This document shows, piece by piece, positions 1-7,410 of a stretch of DNA of 9,180 bases. The DNA comes from Patescibacteria group bacterium (lineage in GTDB: Bacteria > Patescibacteriota > Patescibacteriia > UBA2591 > PGYQ01), in assembly GCA_020057535.1 (NCBI GenBank), contig JAGVFS010000044.1:1-9180 (forward strand). Direction: 5' to 3'. Positions within the stretch are counted from its first letter, which is position 1, and every line of letters starts with the position of its first letter. The translations under genes were made by a program, and so were the position numbers. Below the pieces are notes generated by a model. The model was not told the origin of the DNA, did no database searches, and saw nothing but the letters and a program-made list of their open reading frames with translations.

Positions 1-109
1 AATAGTTTATTTAAGAAAAATTAATAAACTTTTACTAAAGTTTGGTTATTAACATTTAAAGTTATTAAAAATTTGCGTAAAATTTTTTAAAATAAATTTT
101 ACCTATTTT
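1..109. other. AT-rich leader region upstream of fusA, no gene
   Basis: This stretch has no open reading frame of note and no Shine-Dalgarno sequence before the fusA ATG. GTTATTAA occurs twice in direct orientation, at 45-52 and 61-68, 16 bases apart. A TAAAAT box at 78-83 could serve as a -10 element for fusA, but no -35 box lies at a proper distance; TTAACA at 49-54 is 23 bases away. The fusA promoter is therefore only suspected here. Neither rpsL nor rpsG, the usual upstream partners of fusA, is visible before the window edge. Confidence 0.5.
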
Positions 110-2182
110 ATGAACTATCCTTTAATAAAAACAAGAAACATCGGAATAATCGCTCATATTGACGCTGGGAAAACTACGGTGACCGAGCGAGTTTTATATT
201 ACACAGGAAAAAAACACAAAATTGGCGAGGTTCATGAAGGCGCGGCTGAAATGGATTGGATGGAACAAGAAAAAGAGCGGGGGATTACCATTACTTCTGC
301 GGCAACAACTTGTTTTTGGAAAGATTGTAAAATCAATATTATTGATACTCCGGGACATGTTGATTTTACCGTTGAAGTAGAAAGAAGTCTTCGAGTGCTT
401 GATGGTGGAGTTGTTGTTTTTGACGGAGTAGCTGGAGTGGAACCTCAATCTGAAACTGTTTGGCATCAAGCGGATAAATATCATGTACCTCGTCTTGCTT
501 TTATTAACAAAATGGATCGAATGGGAGCTGATTTTTATGCTGATTTAGATTCAATTCATGAAAGATTAAATCCAAATGCTCATCCAATTCAATTACCTAT
601 TGGCGCTGAAGAAAATTTTAAAGGTGTAATAGATTTATTAAAACAAAAAGCTATTATTTCTACAGATAAAATGGGCAAAGAAATAAAAGAACAAGAAATT
701 CCAGAAGAAATGAAAGAAAGGACAAAAGAATATCGCAATAAATTAATCGAGGCAATTGTTGAAAATGATGATAATTTAATGAATCAATTTTTAGAAGGGA
801 GAGAAATTTCAATCGAAGATTTAAAAAAAATTTTAAGAAAAGCGACAATTGAAAATAAAATAATTCCGGTTCTTTGCGGTTCAGCTTTAAAAAATAAAGG
901 AGTGCAATTATTATTAGATGCTGTTGTTGATTATTTACCTTCTCCAATTGAATTACTTCCAGTGGAAGGAGAAAATTTAAAAACAAAAGAAAAAGAAATA
1001 AGAAAAGCCGACGAACAAGAACCTTTATCCGCGATAGCTTTTAAAATTGCCACAGATCCTTTTATTGGAACTCTTTGTTTTGTTAGAGTTTATTCTGGAG
1101 TAATTAAAGCCGGTTCTTATGTCTTTAACGCAAGCAAAGAAAAAAAAGAAAGAATCGGACGCATTGTTAGAATGCACGCTAATCATCGAGAAGAAATTTC
1201 TGAAATTTCCACGGGCGATATTGCTGCAGTAGTCGGATTAAAAGAAACAACAACTGGAAATACTTTAACTGATATAAATCATCCGATTGTTTTAGAATCA
1301 ATAATTTTTCCAGAGCCGGTTATTTCTATTGCGATTGAACCAAAAACAAAACAAGATCAAGAAAAAATGGGAACAGCTTTGGCAAAATTGTCTGCCGAAG
1401 ATCCAACTTTTAGAATTAAAACCGATGAAGAAACTAAACAAACAATTATTTCTGGAATGGGAGAGTTACATTTAGAAATTATTGTTGATCGAATGAAAAG
1501 AGAATTTAATGTTGAAGCAAATGTTGGAGCTCCTCAAGTAGCTTACAAAGAAACAATTACAAAAGAAGCTATTGGTGAGGGAAAGTATATTCATCAATCT
1601 GGAGGACGTGGTCAATACGGACATTGCTGGCTTAGAGTTGAACCGCAAGAAAGAGGCAAAGGATTTGAATTTATTAATGAATTAAAAGGAGGAGCTATTC
1701 CAAGAGAATATGTTCCAGCTATTGAAAAAGGAATAAAAGAATGCATGGAAACTGGAATTTTAGCTAATTATCCAATGGTTGATTTTAAAGTAGCGGTCTA
1801 TGATGGTTCTTTTCACGAAGTTGATTCTTCAGAAATAGCGTTTAAAATAGCGGCAAATCGTGGATTGCAAATTGCGGCTAAAGCGGCTGGATTAATTCTT
1901 TTGGAACCAATTATGAAAATGGAAGTAGTTGTTCCAGAAGATTTTGTCGGAGAAATTATCGGAGATATAAGTTCTAAAAGAGGCCAAATTTTACAAATGA
2001 GTGACAGAGGAAATATGAAAATTGTTGACGCTGAAGTTCCTTTGGCAAGCATGTTTGGTTATGTCACTAATTTACGTTCTATTAGTCAAGGGAGAGCGTC
2101 TTATTCAATGGAATTTTCTCATTACGCTCCAGTTCCACGAAATGTAACAGAAGAAATTATTGGGAAAAATACTAAAACATAA
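110..2182 (+). CDS. fusA: Elongation factor G (translational GTPase)
   Basis: EF-G is a cytoplasmic GTPase that drives tRNA-mRNA translocation and, with ribosome recycling factor, splits the post-termination ribosome. The 690-residue product is full length (bacterial EF-G is about 690-705). All GTPase motifs are readable: P-loop AHIDAGKTT at 15-23, switch I RGITITSA at 57-64, DTPGH at 79-83, NKMD at 133-136 and the SAL-containing G5 motif at 256-262. Domain II follows at about 300-395. Domain III contains GMGELHLE at 449-456. Domain IV has GGRGQYGH at 498-505 and the tip loop FHEVDSSE from 568, whose His569 corresponds to the decoding-centre histidine of E. coli EF-G (His583). Domain V ends the protein. 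The ATG at 110 places the P-loop at the normal distance from the N-terminus. There is no Shine-Dalgarno sequence. The stop is TAA. tuf does not follow; frr comes next after 94 bases. Confidence 0.98.
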   Translation: MNYPLIKTRNIGIIAHIDAGKTTVTERVLYYTGKKHKIGEVHEGAAEMDWMEQEKERGITITSAATTCFWKDCKINIIDTPGHVDFTVEVERSLRVLDGGVVVFDGVAGVEPQSETVWHQADKYHVPRLAFINKMDRMGADFYADLDSIHERLNPNAHPIQLPIGAEENFKGVIDLLKQKAIISTDKMGKEIKEQEIPEEMKERTKEYRNKLIEAIVENDDNLMNQFLEGREISIEDLKKILRKATIENKIIPVLCGSALKNKGVQLLLDAVVDYLPSPIELLPVEGENLKTKEKEIRKADEQEPLSAIAFKIATDPFIGTLCFVRVYSGVIKAGSYVFNASKEKKERIGRIVRMHANHREEISEISTGDIAAVVGLKETTTGNTLTDINHPIVLESIIFPEPVISIAIEPKTKQDQEKMGTALAKLSAEDPTFRIKTDEETKQTIISGMGELHLEIIVDRMKREFNVEANVGAPQVAYKETITKEAIGEGKYIHQSGGRGQYGHCWLRVEPQERGKGFEFINELKGGAIPREYVPAIEKGIKECMETGILANYPMVDFKVAVYDGSFHEVDSSEIAFKIAANRGLQIAAKAAGLILLEPIMKMEVVVPEDFVGEIIGDISSKRGQILQMSDRGNMKIVDAEVPLASMFGYVTNLRSISQGRASYSMEFSHYAPVPRNVTEEIIGKNTKT

Positions 2183-2276
2183 AAATATAAAAAGTGTTTT
2201 TTAAGATTTTGAGATTAGAAATTTGTATTATCTATTTTTGTATTTTAATTTTTAATTTCATAATTCTTAATTTTTT
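2183..2276. other. fusA-frr spacer with degenerate repeat elements
   Basis: This 94-base AT-rich spacer has no gene and no Shine-Dalgarno sequence before frr. It contains TTTTGAGATT at 2207-2216, identical to bases 7392-7401 inside the repeat of another intergenic region. At 2252-2266 it carries a minus-strand copy of a GAATTATnnAATTAA element that also occurs on the plus strand beyond frr. No GC-rich stem-loop terminator is present, so read-through from fusA into frr is plausible. Confidence 0.5.
2252..2266 (-). repeat. Inverted copy of GAATTATnnAATTAA element
   Basis: Read on the minus strand this is GAATTATGAAATTAA. It matches 13 of 15 bases of the plus-strand element at 2856-2870 (GAATTATAGAATTAA), so frr lies between inverted copies of the same short element. 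The element is AT-only except for its G residues, so chance similarity cannot be excluded. Confidence 0.4.
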
Positions 2277-2822
2277 ATGATTGAATTACAGAAATTAGAA
2301 TTTGAAAAAGTGATTAATTTTTTTGAAAAAGACTTAGAAAAACTTAGAATTGGTCGAGCAAATCCGGCTTTGGTTGAAAATTTAATGGTCGAAGTTTATA
2401 ACACGCAAATGCCCCTTAAACAATTGGCAAATATTAATGTGTCTGATATAAAAACAATTATTATTCAACCTTGGGATAAATGTCTTTTAAAGGAAATCGG
2501 AAAAGCTATTTCAATGTCTAATTTAAATCTTTCTTGGTTGACAGAGGGGGAAATAATAAGAATAAATATTCCGCCAATGACCGAACAATTAAGAAAAGAA
2601 GTTGCTATAATAATTCATCAAAAAGCCGAGCAAGCGAGAGTAAATATTCGACAATTAAGAGACGAAATAAGAAATAAAATACAACAACAAGAGCGAGAAA
2701 AACAAATTTCAGAAGATGAAAAATATCGCTATTTTAAAAATCTTGATAAAACTACTGATGAATATAATGAAAAAATTAAAAATATAGCAGAAAAAAAAGA
2801 AAAAGTAATAATGACGATTTAA
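2277..2822 (+). CDS. frr: Ribosome recycling factor
   Basis: RRF binds the post-termination ribosome and, with EF-G, separates the subunits so that they can start a new round. The 181-residue product is close to the family norm of about 185; its N-terminus is about four residues shorter than E. coli RRF. Recognisable segments are GRANPALVENLMVEVY at 26-41, MPLKQLANI at 45-53, QPWD at 64-67, IRINIPPMTEQLRKE at 94-108 and the three-helix-bundle core AEQARVNIRQLRDE at 117-130. Arg128 aligns with E. coli Arg132, which is needed for ribosome binding. ISEDE and a basic C-terminal helix follow, ending IMTI. The ATG at 2277 follows a T-tract with no Shine-Dalgarno sequence. It lies between fusA, whose product is its working partner, and rseP. 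The usual neighbours tsf and pyrH are absent here. Confidence 0.97.
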   Translation: MIELQKLEFEKVINFFEKDLEKLRIGRANPALVENLMVEVYNTQMPLKQLANINVSDIKTIIIQPWDKCLLKEIGKAISMSNLNLSWLTEGEIIRINIPPMTEQLRKEVAIIIHQKAEQARVNIRQLRDEIRNKIQQQEREKQISEDEKYRYFKNLDKTTDEYNEKIKNIAEKKEKVIMTI

Positions 2823-2827
2823 AAAAT

Positions 2828-2870
2828 GAATTATAAATTAAGAATTACAAATGCAGAATTATAGAATTAA
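2828..2870 (+). repeat. Three degenerate tandem copies of a 14-15 base AT-rich unit
   Basis: Copies begin at 2828 (GAATTATAAATTAA), 2842 (GAATTACAAATGCA) and 2856 (GAATTATAGAATTAA). Copies 1 and 2 agree at 11 of 14 positions; copy 3 equals copy 1 with one inserted G. The array fills much of the frr-rseP spacer. A 15-base run at 2872-2886 (AAAAATTAAAAATTA) follows directly and recurs exactly at 7345-7359 in another intergenic region. Confidence 0.6.
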
Positions 2871-2925
2871 TAAAAATTAAAAATTACGACAGTGCCTTTT
2901 GTATTTTTATGTTTCTATTGTTTTT

Positions 2926-4035
2926 ATGTTTTTAACTGTTATCATTTTTATTTTAATTTTGAGTTTATTAGTATTTGTCCATGAATTTGGACATTTTTTT
3001 GTTGCTCGAAAAATGGGTGTTACTGTGGAAGAATTTGGTCTTGGTTTTCCTCCACGAATTTTTGGTATAAAAAAAGGGGGGACGCTTTATTCTTTAAATT
3101 GGATTCCTTTGGGGGGATTTTGTAAAATTAAAGGCGATGAAGGAGGAGATCCTTTCGAAAAAGACAGTTTTGCTTCAAAAAAAATTAGAGTAAAAATAGC
3201 GATTATTTCCGCTGGAGTGATAATGAATGTTTTTTTGGCATTTGTGTTATTTTCGATTGGATTTATGATTGGTTTTCCGCAAGCTATAAATGAAAAAACA
3301 ATTCAGGGAGCAAAAAAAGTTAGTCAACCACAAATTCAAATTATGTCGGTTTCAAAAGCCTCTCCAGCCGAAAAAGCCGGAATTCAAGCAGGAGATATTA
3401 TTTTTGAAATAGATAGACAAAAATTTAAAGAAATTTCTTTATTCCAAAAATATATAAAAGATTTAAAAAATGAAGTTTTAGTAAAAATTAAAAGAGGGGA
3501 TCAAATTTTAGAAAAAAAAATTTATCCAGAATTTTCTGAAAAAGTTGATGGAAAAATAATAGGAGTTCAATTGGCAAATATTGGCGTTGTTTCTTATCCT
3601 TGGTATAAAGCTATTTATTTAGGAGCTAAAACTACATTTTTTTTAACTTTTGAGATAATAAAAGTTTTTTGTTCATTAATTAAAAATTTAATTATTCATC
3701 AAACAATGACAGAAGATATTGCCGGACCAATCGGAATTGCTGTAATGACAGGACAAATAACTAAGTTGGGATTTATTTATATTCTTCAATTTATCGCTTT
3801 ACTTTCTTTAAATTTAGCGATAATTAATTTTATTCCATTTCCAGCGTTAGATGGCGGAAGAATATTTTTTTTAGTGATTGAAAAAATTAGAGGCAAAGCG
3901 ATTAATCAAGAAATAGAAAATATAACCCATAATATTGGATTTATTTTATTAATGTTATTAATAGTAATAGTTACCTATCAAGATATAACTAAATTTGGCG
4001 GAAAAATTTGGACAGCGATTAAAAATTTATTTTAA
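2926..4035 (+). CDS. rseP: Site-2 (M50B) intramembrane zinc metalloprotease, RseP family
   Basis: RseP-family proteases cut substrates within the membrane, classically anti-sigma factors after a first cleavage, and can also clear signal-peptide remnants. The substrate here is unknown. From ATG 2926 the product has 369 residues. The first membrane helix contains the zinc-binding HEFGH at 19-23. EEFGLGFPPR follows, then a second helix with the family's G-x3-N pattern (Gly97, Asn101). A single PDZ domain spans about 130-205, with ASPAEKAGIQAGD near 145. GPIGI lies at 267-271. The third zinc ligand is Asp309 in FPALDGG. A final membrane helix ends the protein. An in-frame TTG at 2899 would add nine residues, but the ATG at 2926 gives the usual MFLTV-like beginning directly before the first helix and is preferred. 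E. coli RseP has two PDZ domains; the one-PDZ form is common elsewhere. The TAA stop is six bases from the scpB stop. Confidence 0.95.
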   Translation: MFLTVIIFILILSLLVFVHEFGHFFVARKMGVTVEEFGLGFPPRIFGIKKGGTLYSLNWIPLGGFCKIKGDEGGDPFEKDSFASKKIRVKIAIISAGVIMNVFLAFVLFSIGFMIGFPQAINEKTIQGAKKVSQPQIQIMSVSKASPAEKAGIQAGDIIFEIDRQKFKEISLFQKYIKDLKNEVLVKIKRGDQILEKKIYPEFSEKVDGKIIGVQLANIGVVSYPWYKAIYLGAKTTFFLTFEIIKVFCSLIKNLIIHQTMTEDIAGPIGIAVMTGQITKLGFIYILQFIALLSLNLAIINFIPFPALDGGRIFFLVIEKIRGKAINQEIENITHNIGFILLMLLIVIVTYQDITKFGGKIWTAIKNLF

Positions 4036-4041
4036 AAAAAA

Positions 4042-4596
4042 CTAATTTTCTTTTTTAATTTCTTTTAAAAATTCTTCTAAACTTTTATTTTGAGAAAGTT
4101 TGTCATAGTCTGGGAGTTGTTTAATGTCATTGATTCCTAAATAACGCATAAAGTCAAAAGTAATTGTATAAAAAATTAAATTTAATTTTTTATCTTCATT
4201 AGTTTCAATTAATCCTTTAATTAACAAATTTCTTAAAATTAAACCGCAATTAATTCCTCTAATTTGTTCTAATTCTGGTTTAGTAATTGGTCCGCGATAA
4301 GCAATAATAGTTAATGTTTCCAAAGAAGGTCGACTTAATTCTCCAGTCATTTCTTCTTTTAAGAATTTTTGAATTATTTCGGAATTTTGAGGATTGGTTG
4401 TCATTTGATATTGTGAATTATTTTTAATAATTTGAATTCCTTTATTTGGATTATCATTATATTCTTTTATTAATTCTTGAATTTTTTCTTCTATTTCTTT
4501 TTCTTTAACTTTCACAAATTGTGAAAGTTTTTTTATTGAAAATGGTTTATTGGAAACAAAAAGCAAACTTTCAATTGTAGATTTTAGATTAAACAT
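4042..4596 (-). CDS. scpB: Segregation and condensation protein B
   Basis: ScpB dimers bind ScpA and, with Smc, form bacterial condensin on the nucleoid, which compacts and segregates the chromosome. The 184-residue product has the normal size and two winged-helix domains. The first, at about 1-75, begins with STIESLLFVSNKPFS. The second, at about 85-150, contains the family signature: LSRPSLETL with Arg89, AYRGPITKPELEQIRG at 99-114, and then LRNLLIKGLI. Between the wing strands most ScpB proteins have a Gly-Arg-Pro segment; here it reads NEDKKLNLIFY, so that motif is eroded. The protein ends soon after with a charged tail. It starts 45 bases after metG on the same strand, behind an AATATT-AAA-AATATT palindrome (4602-4616), and could be co-transcribed with it. 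scpA is not adjacent. The stop is TAG, the only non-TAA stop in the window. Confidence 0.93.
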   Translation of the reverse strand: MFNLKSTIESLLFVSNKPFSIKKLSQFVKVKEKEIEEKIQELIKEYNDNPNKGIQIIKNNSQYQMTTNPQNSEIIQKFLKEEMTGELSRPSLETLTIIAYRGPITKPELEQIRGINCGLILRNLLIKGLIETNEDKKLNLIFYTITFDFMRYLGINDIKQLPDYDKLSQNKSLEEFLKEIKKEN

Positions 4597-4601
4597 AATA
4601 A

Positions 4602-4616
4602 AATATTAAAAATATT
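4602..4616. repeat. Perfect short AT palindrome in the metG-scpB spacer
   Basis: AATATT at 4602-4607 and AATATT at 4611-4616 are separated by AAA, giving a six-pair AT-only stem immediately upstream of the scpB start. It is too weak to act as an intrinsic terminator, and no function can be assigned from sequence. Confidence 0.35.
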
Positions 4617-4641
4617 GGAAGTAAAATTTCTAATATAAAAA

Positions 4642-6105
4642 TTATTTTTTTCGTGGGAATAAATTTTCGTCTTTTTTAATTTTAAATTTAATTTGTTCAA
4701 TTGATTGATTTTTAAATTTAACACCTAATTGAGTAAAAATTTTTTTTGAAGTTTCTGGCATAAATGGTAAAACCATAACCGCTAAATGATAAATTCCCTC
4801 TAAAAGAGAGGATAGGATTTTGTTTAATTGCTCTGGCTTATTTTTTATTTTCCATGGTTTTTTTTCTTCCATATATTTATCGTAAAAACTAATTAAATTC
4901 CAAATAATTTTTAAAGTTTCAAAAAGTTGAATATTTTTCATAGTTTTTTCATATTTTTCCAATGTTTTTTGAATGTCTTTTTTAATATCATTATTATCAG
5001 AAAAAGAAAGAAAATTGTGTTCAGCTAAAGTTAAAACACGAGACACTAAATTTCCAAGTCCATTAACTAAATCGGAATTATATTTTTTTTCTAATTTTTC
5101 TATAGAAATATCTCCATCTTGTCCAAAAGGAAATTGCGAAAGCAACAAATAACGAGTTGCGTCCACGCCGAATTTATTAATTAAATCAATAGGCAAAATA
5201 ATATTCCCTAAAGTTTTGCTCATTTTTTGTCCGTTGATGGTAAAAAATCCGTGAATAAATAATTTGTTCGGCAATGGAATATTTAAAGCTAAAAGTAAAG
5301 CTGGCCAAATGGTTGCATGAACTCGCAAAATATCTTTAGCCATTAATTGTAAATTTGGCGGCCAAAAATTTGGAATTTTTTTGCAATCACCTTGCCAATT
5401 AATTCCGGTTAAATAACTACAAAATGCGTCTACCCAGACATAAGTCGTATGCGATTTGTCAAATGGCAAAGGTATTCCCCATTTAACGTTTTTTCGCGAA
5501 ATGGCAAGATCTTCTAATTTTTCTTTTTTTAAAAAACTTAAAATCTCATTTTTTCGTTCAATCGGTTCTATTTTAAATTCATTGTTTTGAATTTTTTCAA
5601 TTATTTTTTTTTGAAAATTAGAAAGTTTAAAAAAATAACATTCTTCTTTTATTAATTCTGGCTCTTTTTGATGTAACGGACATTTTTCATTTATCAATTG
5701 TATTTTTGTTTTATATTCTTCACACCCAATACAATAAAGACCTTCATATTCTCCTTTATAAATAAGTTTTTTATCAAAAAGGGTTTGTAAAACTTTTTGA
5801 ACCGTACTTTTATGATTTAAATTTGTTGTTCTAATAAAAATATTATTAGAAATATTTAAATTATTCCATAAAAATTGAAATTTAGCCGCTATTTCATCGC
5901 AAAACCTTTGTGGATTTTTTCCTTCTTTTTGAGCTTTTTGTTGAATTTTCAATCCATGTTCATCAGCGCCAACCAAAAAAAATATATCATCGCCTTTTAA
6001 ACGATGATATCTCGTTAAAACATCTGCCGCAATAGTCGTATAAGCATGTCCTAAATGTGGTTCATCATTAACATAATAAATTGGAGTAGTAATATAAAAT
6101 TTCAT
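4642..6105 (-). CDS. metG: Methionyl-tRNA synthetase, short form
   Basis: This class I aminoacyl-tRNA synthetase charges initiator and elongator tRNA-Met with methionine. The 487-residue product starts MKFYITTPIYYVNDEPHLGH, with the HIGH-type motif HLGH at 17-20. The ATP-binding KMSKT is at 294-298. The connective-peptide insert carries a single zinc-knuckle candidate, Cys125-x2-Cys128 and Cys142-x2-His145 (CPLH), so the fourth ligand is His rather than Cys. The methionine-site region reads TTYVWVDAFCSYLTG. The alpha-helical anticodon-binding domain includes the EEKKPWKI segment with Trp418. The protein stops after this domain and lacks the C-terminal Trbp111-like tRNA-binding domain found in longer enzymes of about 650 residues. 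The ATG at 6105 matches the family N-terminus. There is no Shine-Dalgarno sequence. It lies between the AI-2E permease gene upstream and scpB downstream, on the same strand. Confidence 0.97.
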   Translation of the reverse strand: MKFYITTPIYYVNDEPHLGHAYTTIAADVLTRYHRLKGDDIFFLVGADEHGLKIQQKAQKEGKNPQRFCDEIAAKFQFLWNNLNISNNIFIRTTNLNHKSTVQKVLQTLFDKKLIYKGEYEGLYCIGCEEYKTKIQLINEKCPLHQKEPELIKEECYFFKLSNFQKKIIEKIQNNEFKIEPIERKNEILSFLKKEKLEDLAISRKNVKWGIPLPFDKSHTTYVWVDAFCSYLTGINWQGDCKKIPNFWPPNLQLMAKDILRVHATIWPALLLALNIPLPNKLFIHGFFTINGQKMSKTLGNIILPIDLINKFGVDATRYLLLSQFPFGQDGDISIEKLEKKYNSDLVNGLGNLVSRVLTLAEHNFLSFSDNNDIKKDIQKTLEKYEKTMKNIQLFETLKIIWNLISFYDKYMEEKKPWKIKNKPEQLNKILSSLLEGIYHLAVMVLPFMPETSKKIFTQLGVKFKNQSIEQIKFKIKKDENLFPRKK

Positions 6106-6133
6106 AATTAAGTAAATTTTTTAGACAGAGAAT

Positions 6134-6163
6134 ATTTGAAAAAATTTCATTTTTTTAAGTCAA
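6134..6163 (-). promoter_or_regulatory. Weak candidate sigma-70-type promoter for metG
   Basis: On the minus strand TTGACT (plus 6158-6163) matches the -35 consensus at five of six bases. After 18 bases comes TCAAAT (plus 6134-6139), which matches the -10 consensus at four of six. Transcription would start about 20 bases before the metG ATG. In such AT-rich DNA partial matches are common, so this is only a suggestion. Confidence 0.2.
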
Positions 6164-6185
6164 AATTAATTTATTTTAACGTCTC

Positions 6186-7226
6186 TTATGTTTTATTGTT
6201 CAATATTTCTTTTTCTCTTTTTAAGAGAAAATAATCTTTTATTAAAATAGATAGAGCGGTAGTTACTGGAATAGCTAATAACGCCCCAATGGGTCCGTAT
6301 AATTTTCCGCCGATTAAAAAAACAATAAGAATTATCACTGGATTAAGTCCGACGGTTTTACCCATTATTTTAGGAACCAATAAAGTATTTTCTAATTGTT
6401 GAATAATTAAATATAAAATAATCACCAATAAAGCCGTAAGAGGACTTTGAGCAAAGGCTAAAAACACGGCTGGAATAGCCCCTAAAATAGGACCAAGGTA
6501 GGGGATAAATTCAAAAATTCCAGCAATTAAAGCTAGTAATAAAGCGCATTTAACTCCTAAAATTAAAAGTCCAATATAACTTAAAATTCCTATTACTAAA
6601 CATAAAATTAATTGCCCTCGCAGCCAAAGATTTAATTTATTTTGCATTTGAATAAAAAGTCGAATTGTGTAAGATTGAAATTTTATAGGTATAATAGATT
6701 GAATAATTTTTTTAATCGCTTCTACCTCAAGCAATAAATAAAAAACAATAACTAAAACAGAAATAAAAGCAATTAAATTCCCAAAGATATTTATAATATT
6801 TAAAAATACATTTTCTCCAACTTGAACTAAATTTTGCTTACTCCAATTTTGTAAAGAATCGCGCATATTTAAAAACCCTAAAGTTTCTATTTTAAAAAAC
6901 TGCTCGGATATTTTTTCTTTCCATTGAGGAAAATTTTCTATTATTTGATTAATTTGATCAACAAAAATTGGAACAATGGCTATAACGATTAAAGTTAAAA
7001 CACTCAAAATTATAAAGAAAATCAAAAGAATCGCGATAATTCGCGGAATTTTTCTTCTTTGTAAGAAATTAACCATTGGATTAAGAATGGCGGCTAAAAT
7101 ACCGGAAATAAAAACAACAATTAAAACATCGCGGATTAAATATAAAAATCCTAAAAATAAAAAAATTCCAATTATTTTAATGATTGTTAGAGAAGAAATA
7201 TTAATTGTGATTTGATGATTATTCAT
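6186..7226 (-). CDS. AI-2E family (PerM/TqsA-like) membrane permease
   Basis: This is a multi-pass membrane protein of the AI-2E transporter family, whose members include TqsA, implicated in autoinducer-2 export, and Na+/H+ antiporter-like proteins. The actual substrate cannot be told from sequence. The 346 residues show paired N-terminal hydrophobic helices (about 14-50) and a third near 60-90. A soluble, helical middle part follows (DQINQIIENFPQWKEKI and onward), then a helix at about 140-168. The C-terminal cluster of helices holds the family signature: PYLGP at 242-246, then the QQLENTLLVPKIMG stretch, GLNPVIIL, and GGKLYGPIGALLAIPV. The start ATG at 7226 directly precedes a short polar N-terminus. 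Upstream on its strand a TTGATT-17-TTAAAT pair (plus 7273-7278 and 7250-7255) is a weak possible promoter. It sits between the M16 peptidase gene and metG with 80 bases before metG; nothing here links it functionally to them. Confidence 0.92.
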   Translation of the reverse strand: MNNHQITINISSLTIIKIIGIFLFLGFLYLIRDVLIVVFISGILAAILNPMVNFLQRRKIPRIIAILLIFFIILSVLTLIVIAIVPIFVDQINQIIENFPQWKEKISEQFFKIETLGFLNMRDSLQNWSKQNLVQVGENVFLNIINIFGNLIAFISVLVIVFYLLLEVEAIKKIIQSIIPIKFQSYTIRLFIQMQNKLNLWLRGQLILCLVIGILSYIGLLILGVKCALLLALIAGIFEFIPYLGPILGAIPAVFLAFAQSPLTALLVIILYLIIQQLENTLLVPKIMGKTVGLNPVIILIVFLIGGKLYGPIGALLAIPVTTALSILIKDYFLLKREKEILNNKT

Positions 7227-7262
7227 AAATTCGCAGCTTTTAAAATAATATTTAATGGGGAG

Positions 7263-7299
7263 AAAATGTAAAAATCAAATCAAAATGCAAAATAACAAC
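7263..7299 (-). repeat. Intergenic degenerate repeat, minus-strand copy 1
   Basis: Read on the minus strand it begins GTTGTTATTTTGCATTTTGA, which matches the first 20 bases of the plus-strand copy at 7378 at 17 positions, and then GATTTT, as in that copy after a three-base gap. It lies just upstream of the permease start codon and, with the 7378 copy, forms the arms of a large inverted repeat. Confidence 0.5.
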
Positions 7300-7377
7300 G
7301 TAAAAAAATTATAAATTAGGCTTGTCAGCTGATGAAGAAAATTAAAAAATTAAAAATTATAGTATTTTAAATTTTTA

Positions 7378-7410
7378 GTTGTGATTTTGACTTTTGAGAT
7401 TTTAAATTTT
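7378..7410 (+). repeat. Intergenic degenerate repeat, plus-strand copy A
   Basis: The 33-base element begins GTTGTGATTTTGACTTTTGA. It aligns without gaps to 8949-8981, with 27 of 33 bases identical, although the two lie on opposite sides of the M16 gene. It contains TTGACT, a five-of-six match to the bacterial -35 consensus. In both places an AT-rich segment containing TAGTTTATA follows some 80-95 bases downstream (7457-7465 and 9041-9049). Confidence 0.55.

Noticed and set aside
194..2052. Minus-strand open frames within fusA (for example 194-484, 660-986, 1813-2052)
   Set aside because: They lie wholly inside a full-length, highly conserved EF-G gene, have no family features and are low-complexity products of AT-rich antisense sequence.
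2188..2203. AAAAAGTGTTTTTT as a possible fusA terminator
   Set aside because: The stem would be five A-T pairs with a three-base loop, too weak for an intrinsic terminator.
7308..7328. TATAAT and CTGACA on the minus strand as a permease promoter
   Set aside because: The two boxes are individually good but separated by only nine bases, too close for a sigma-70 promoter.
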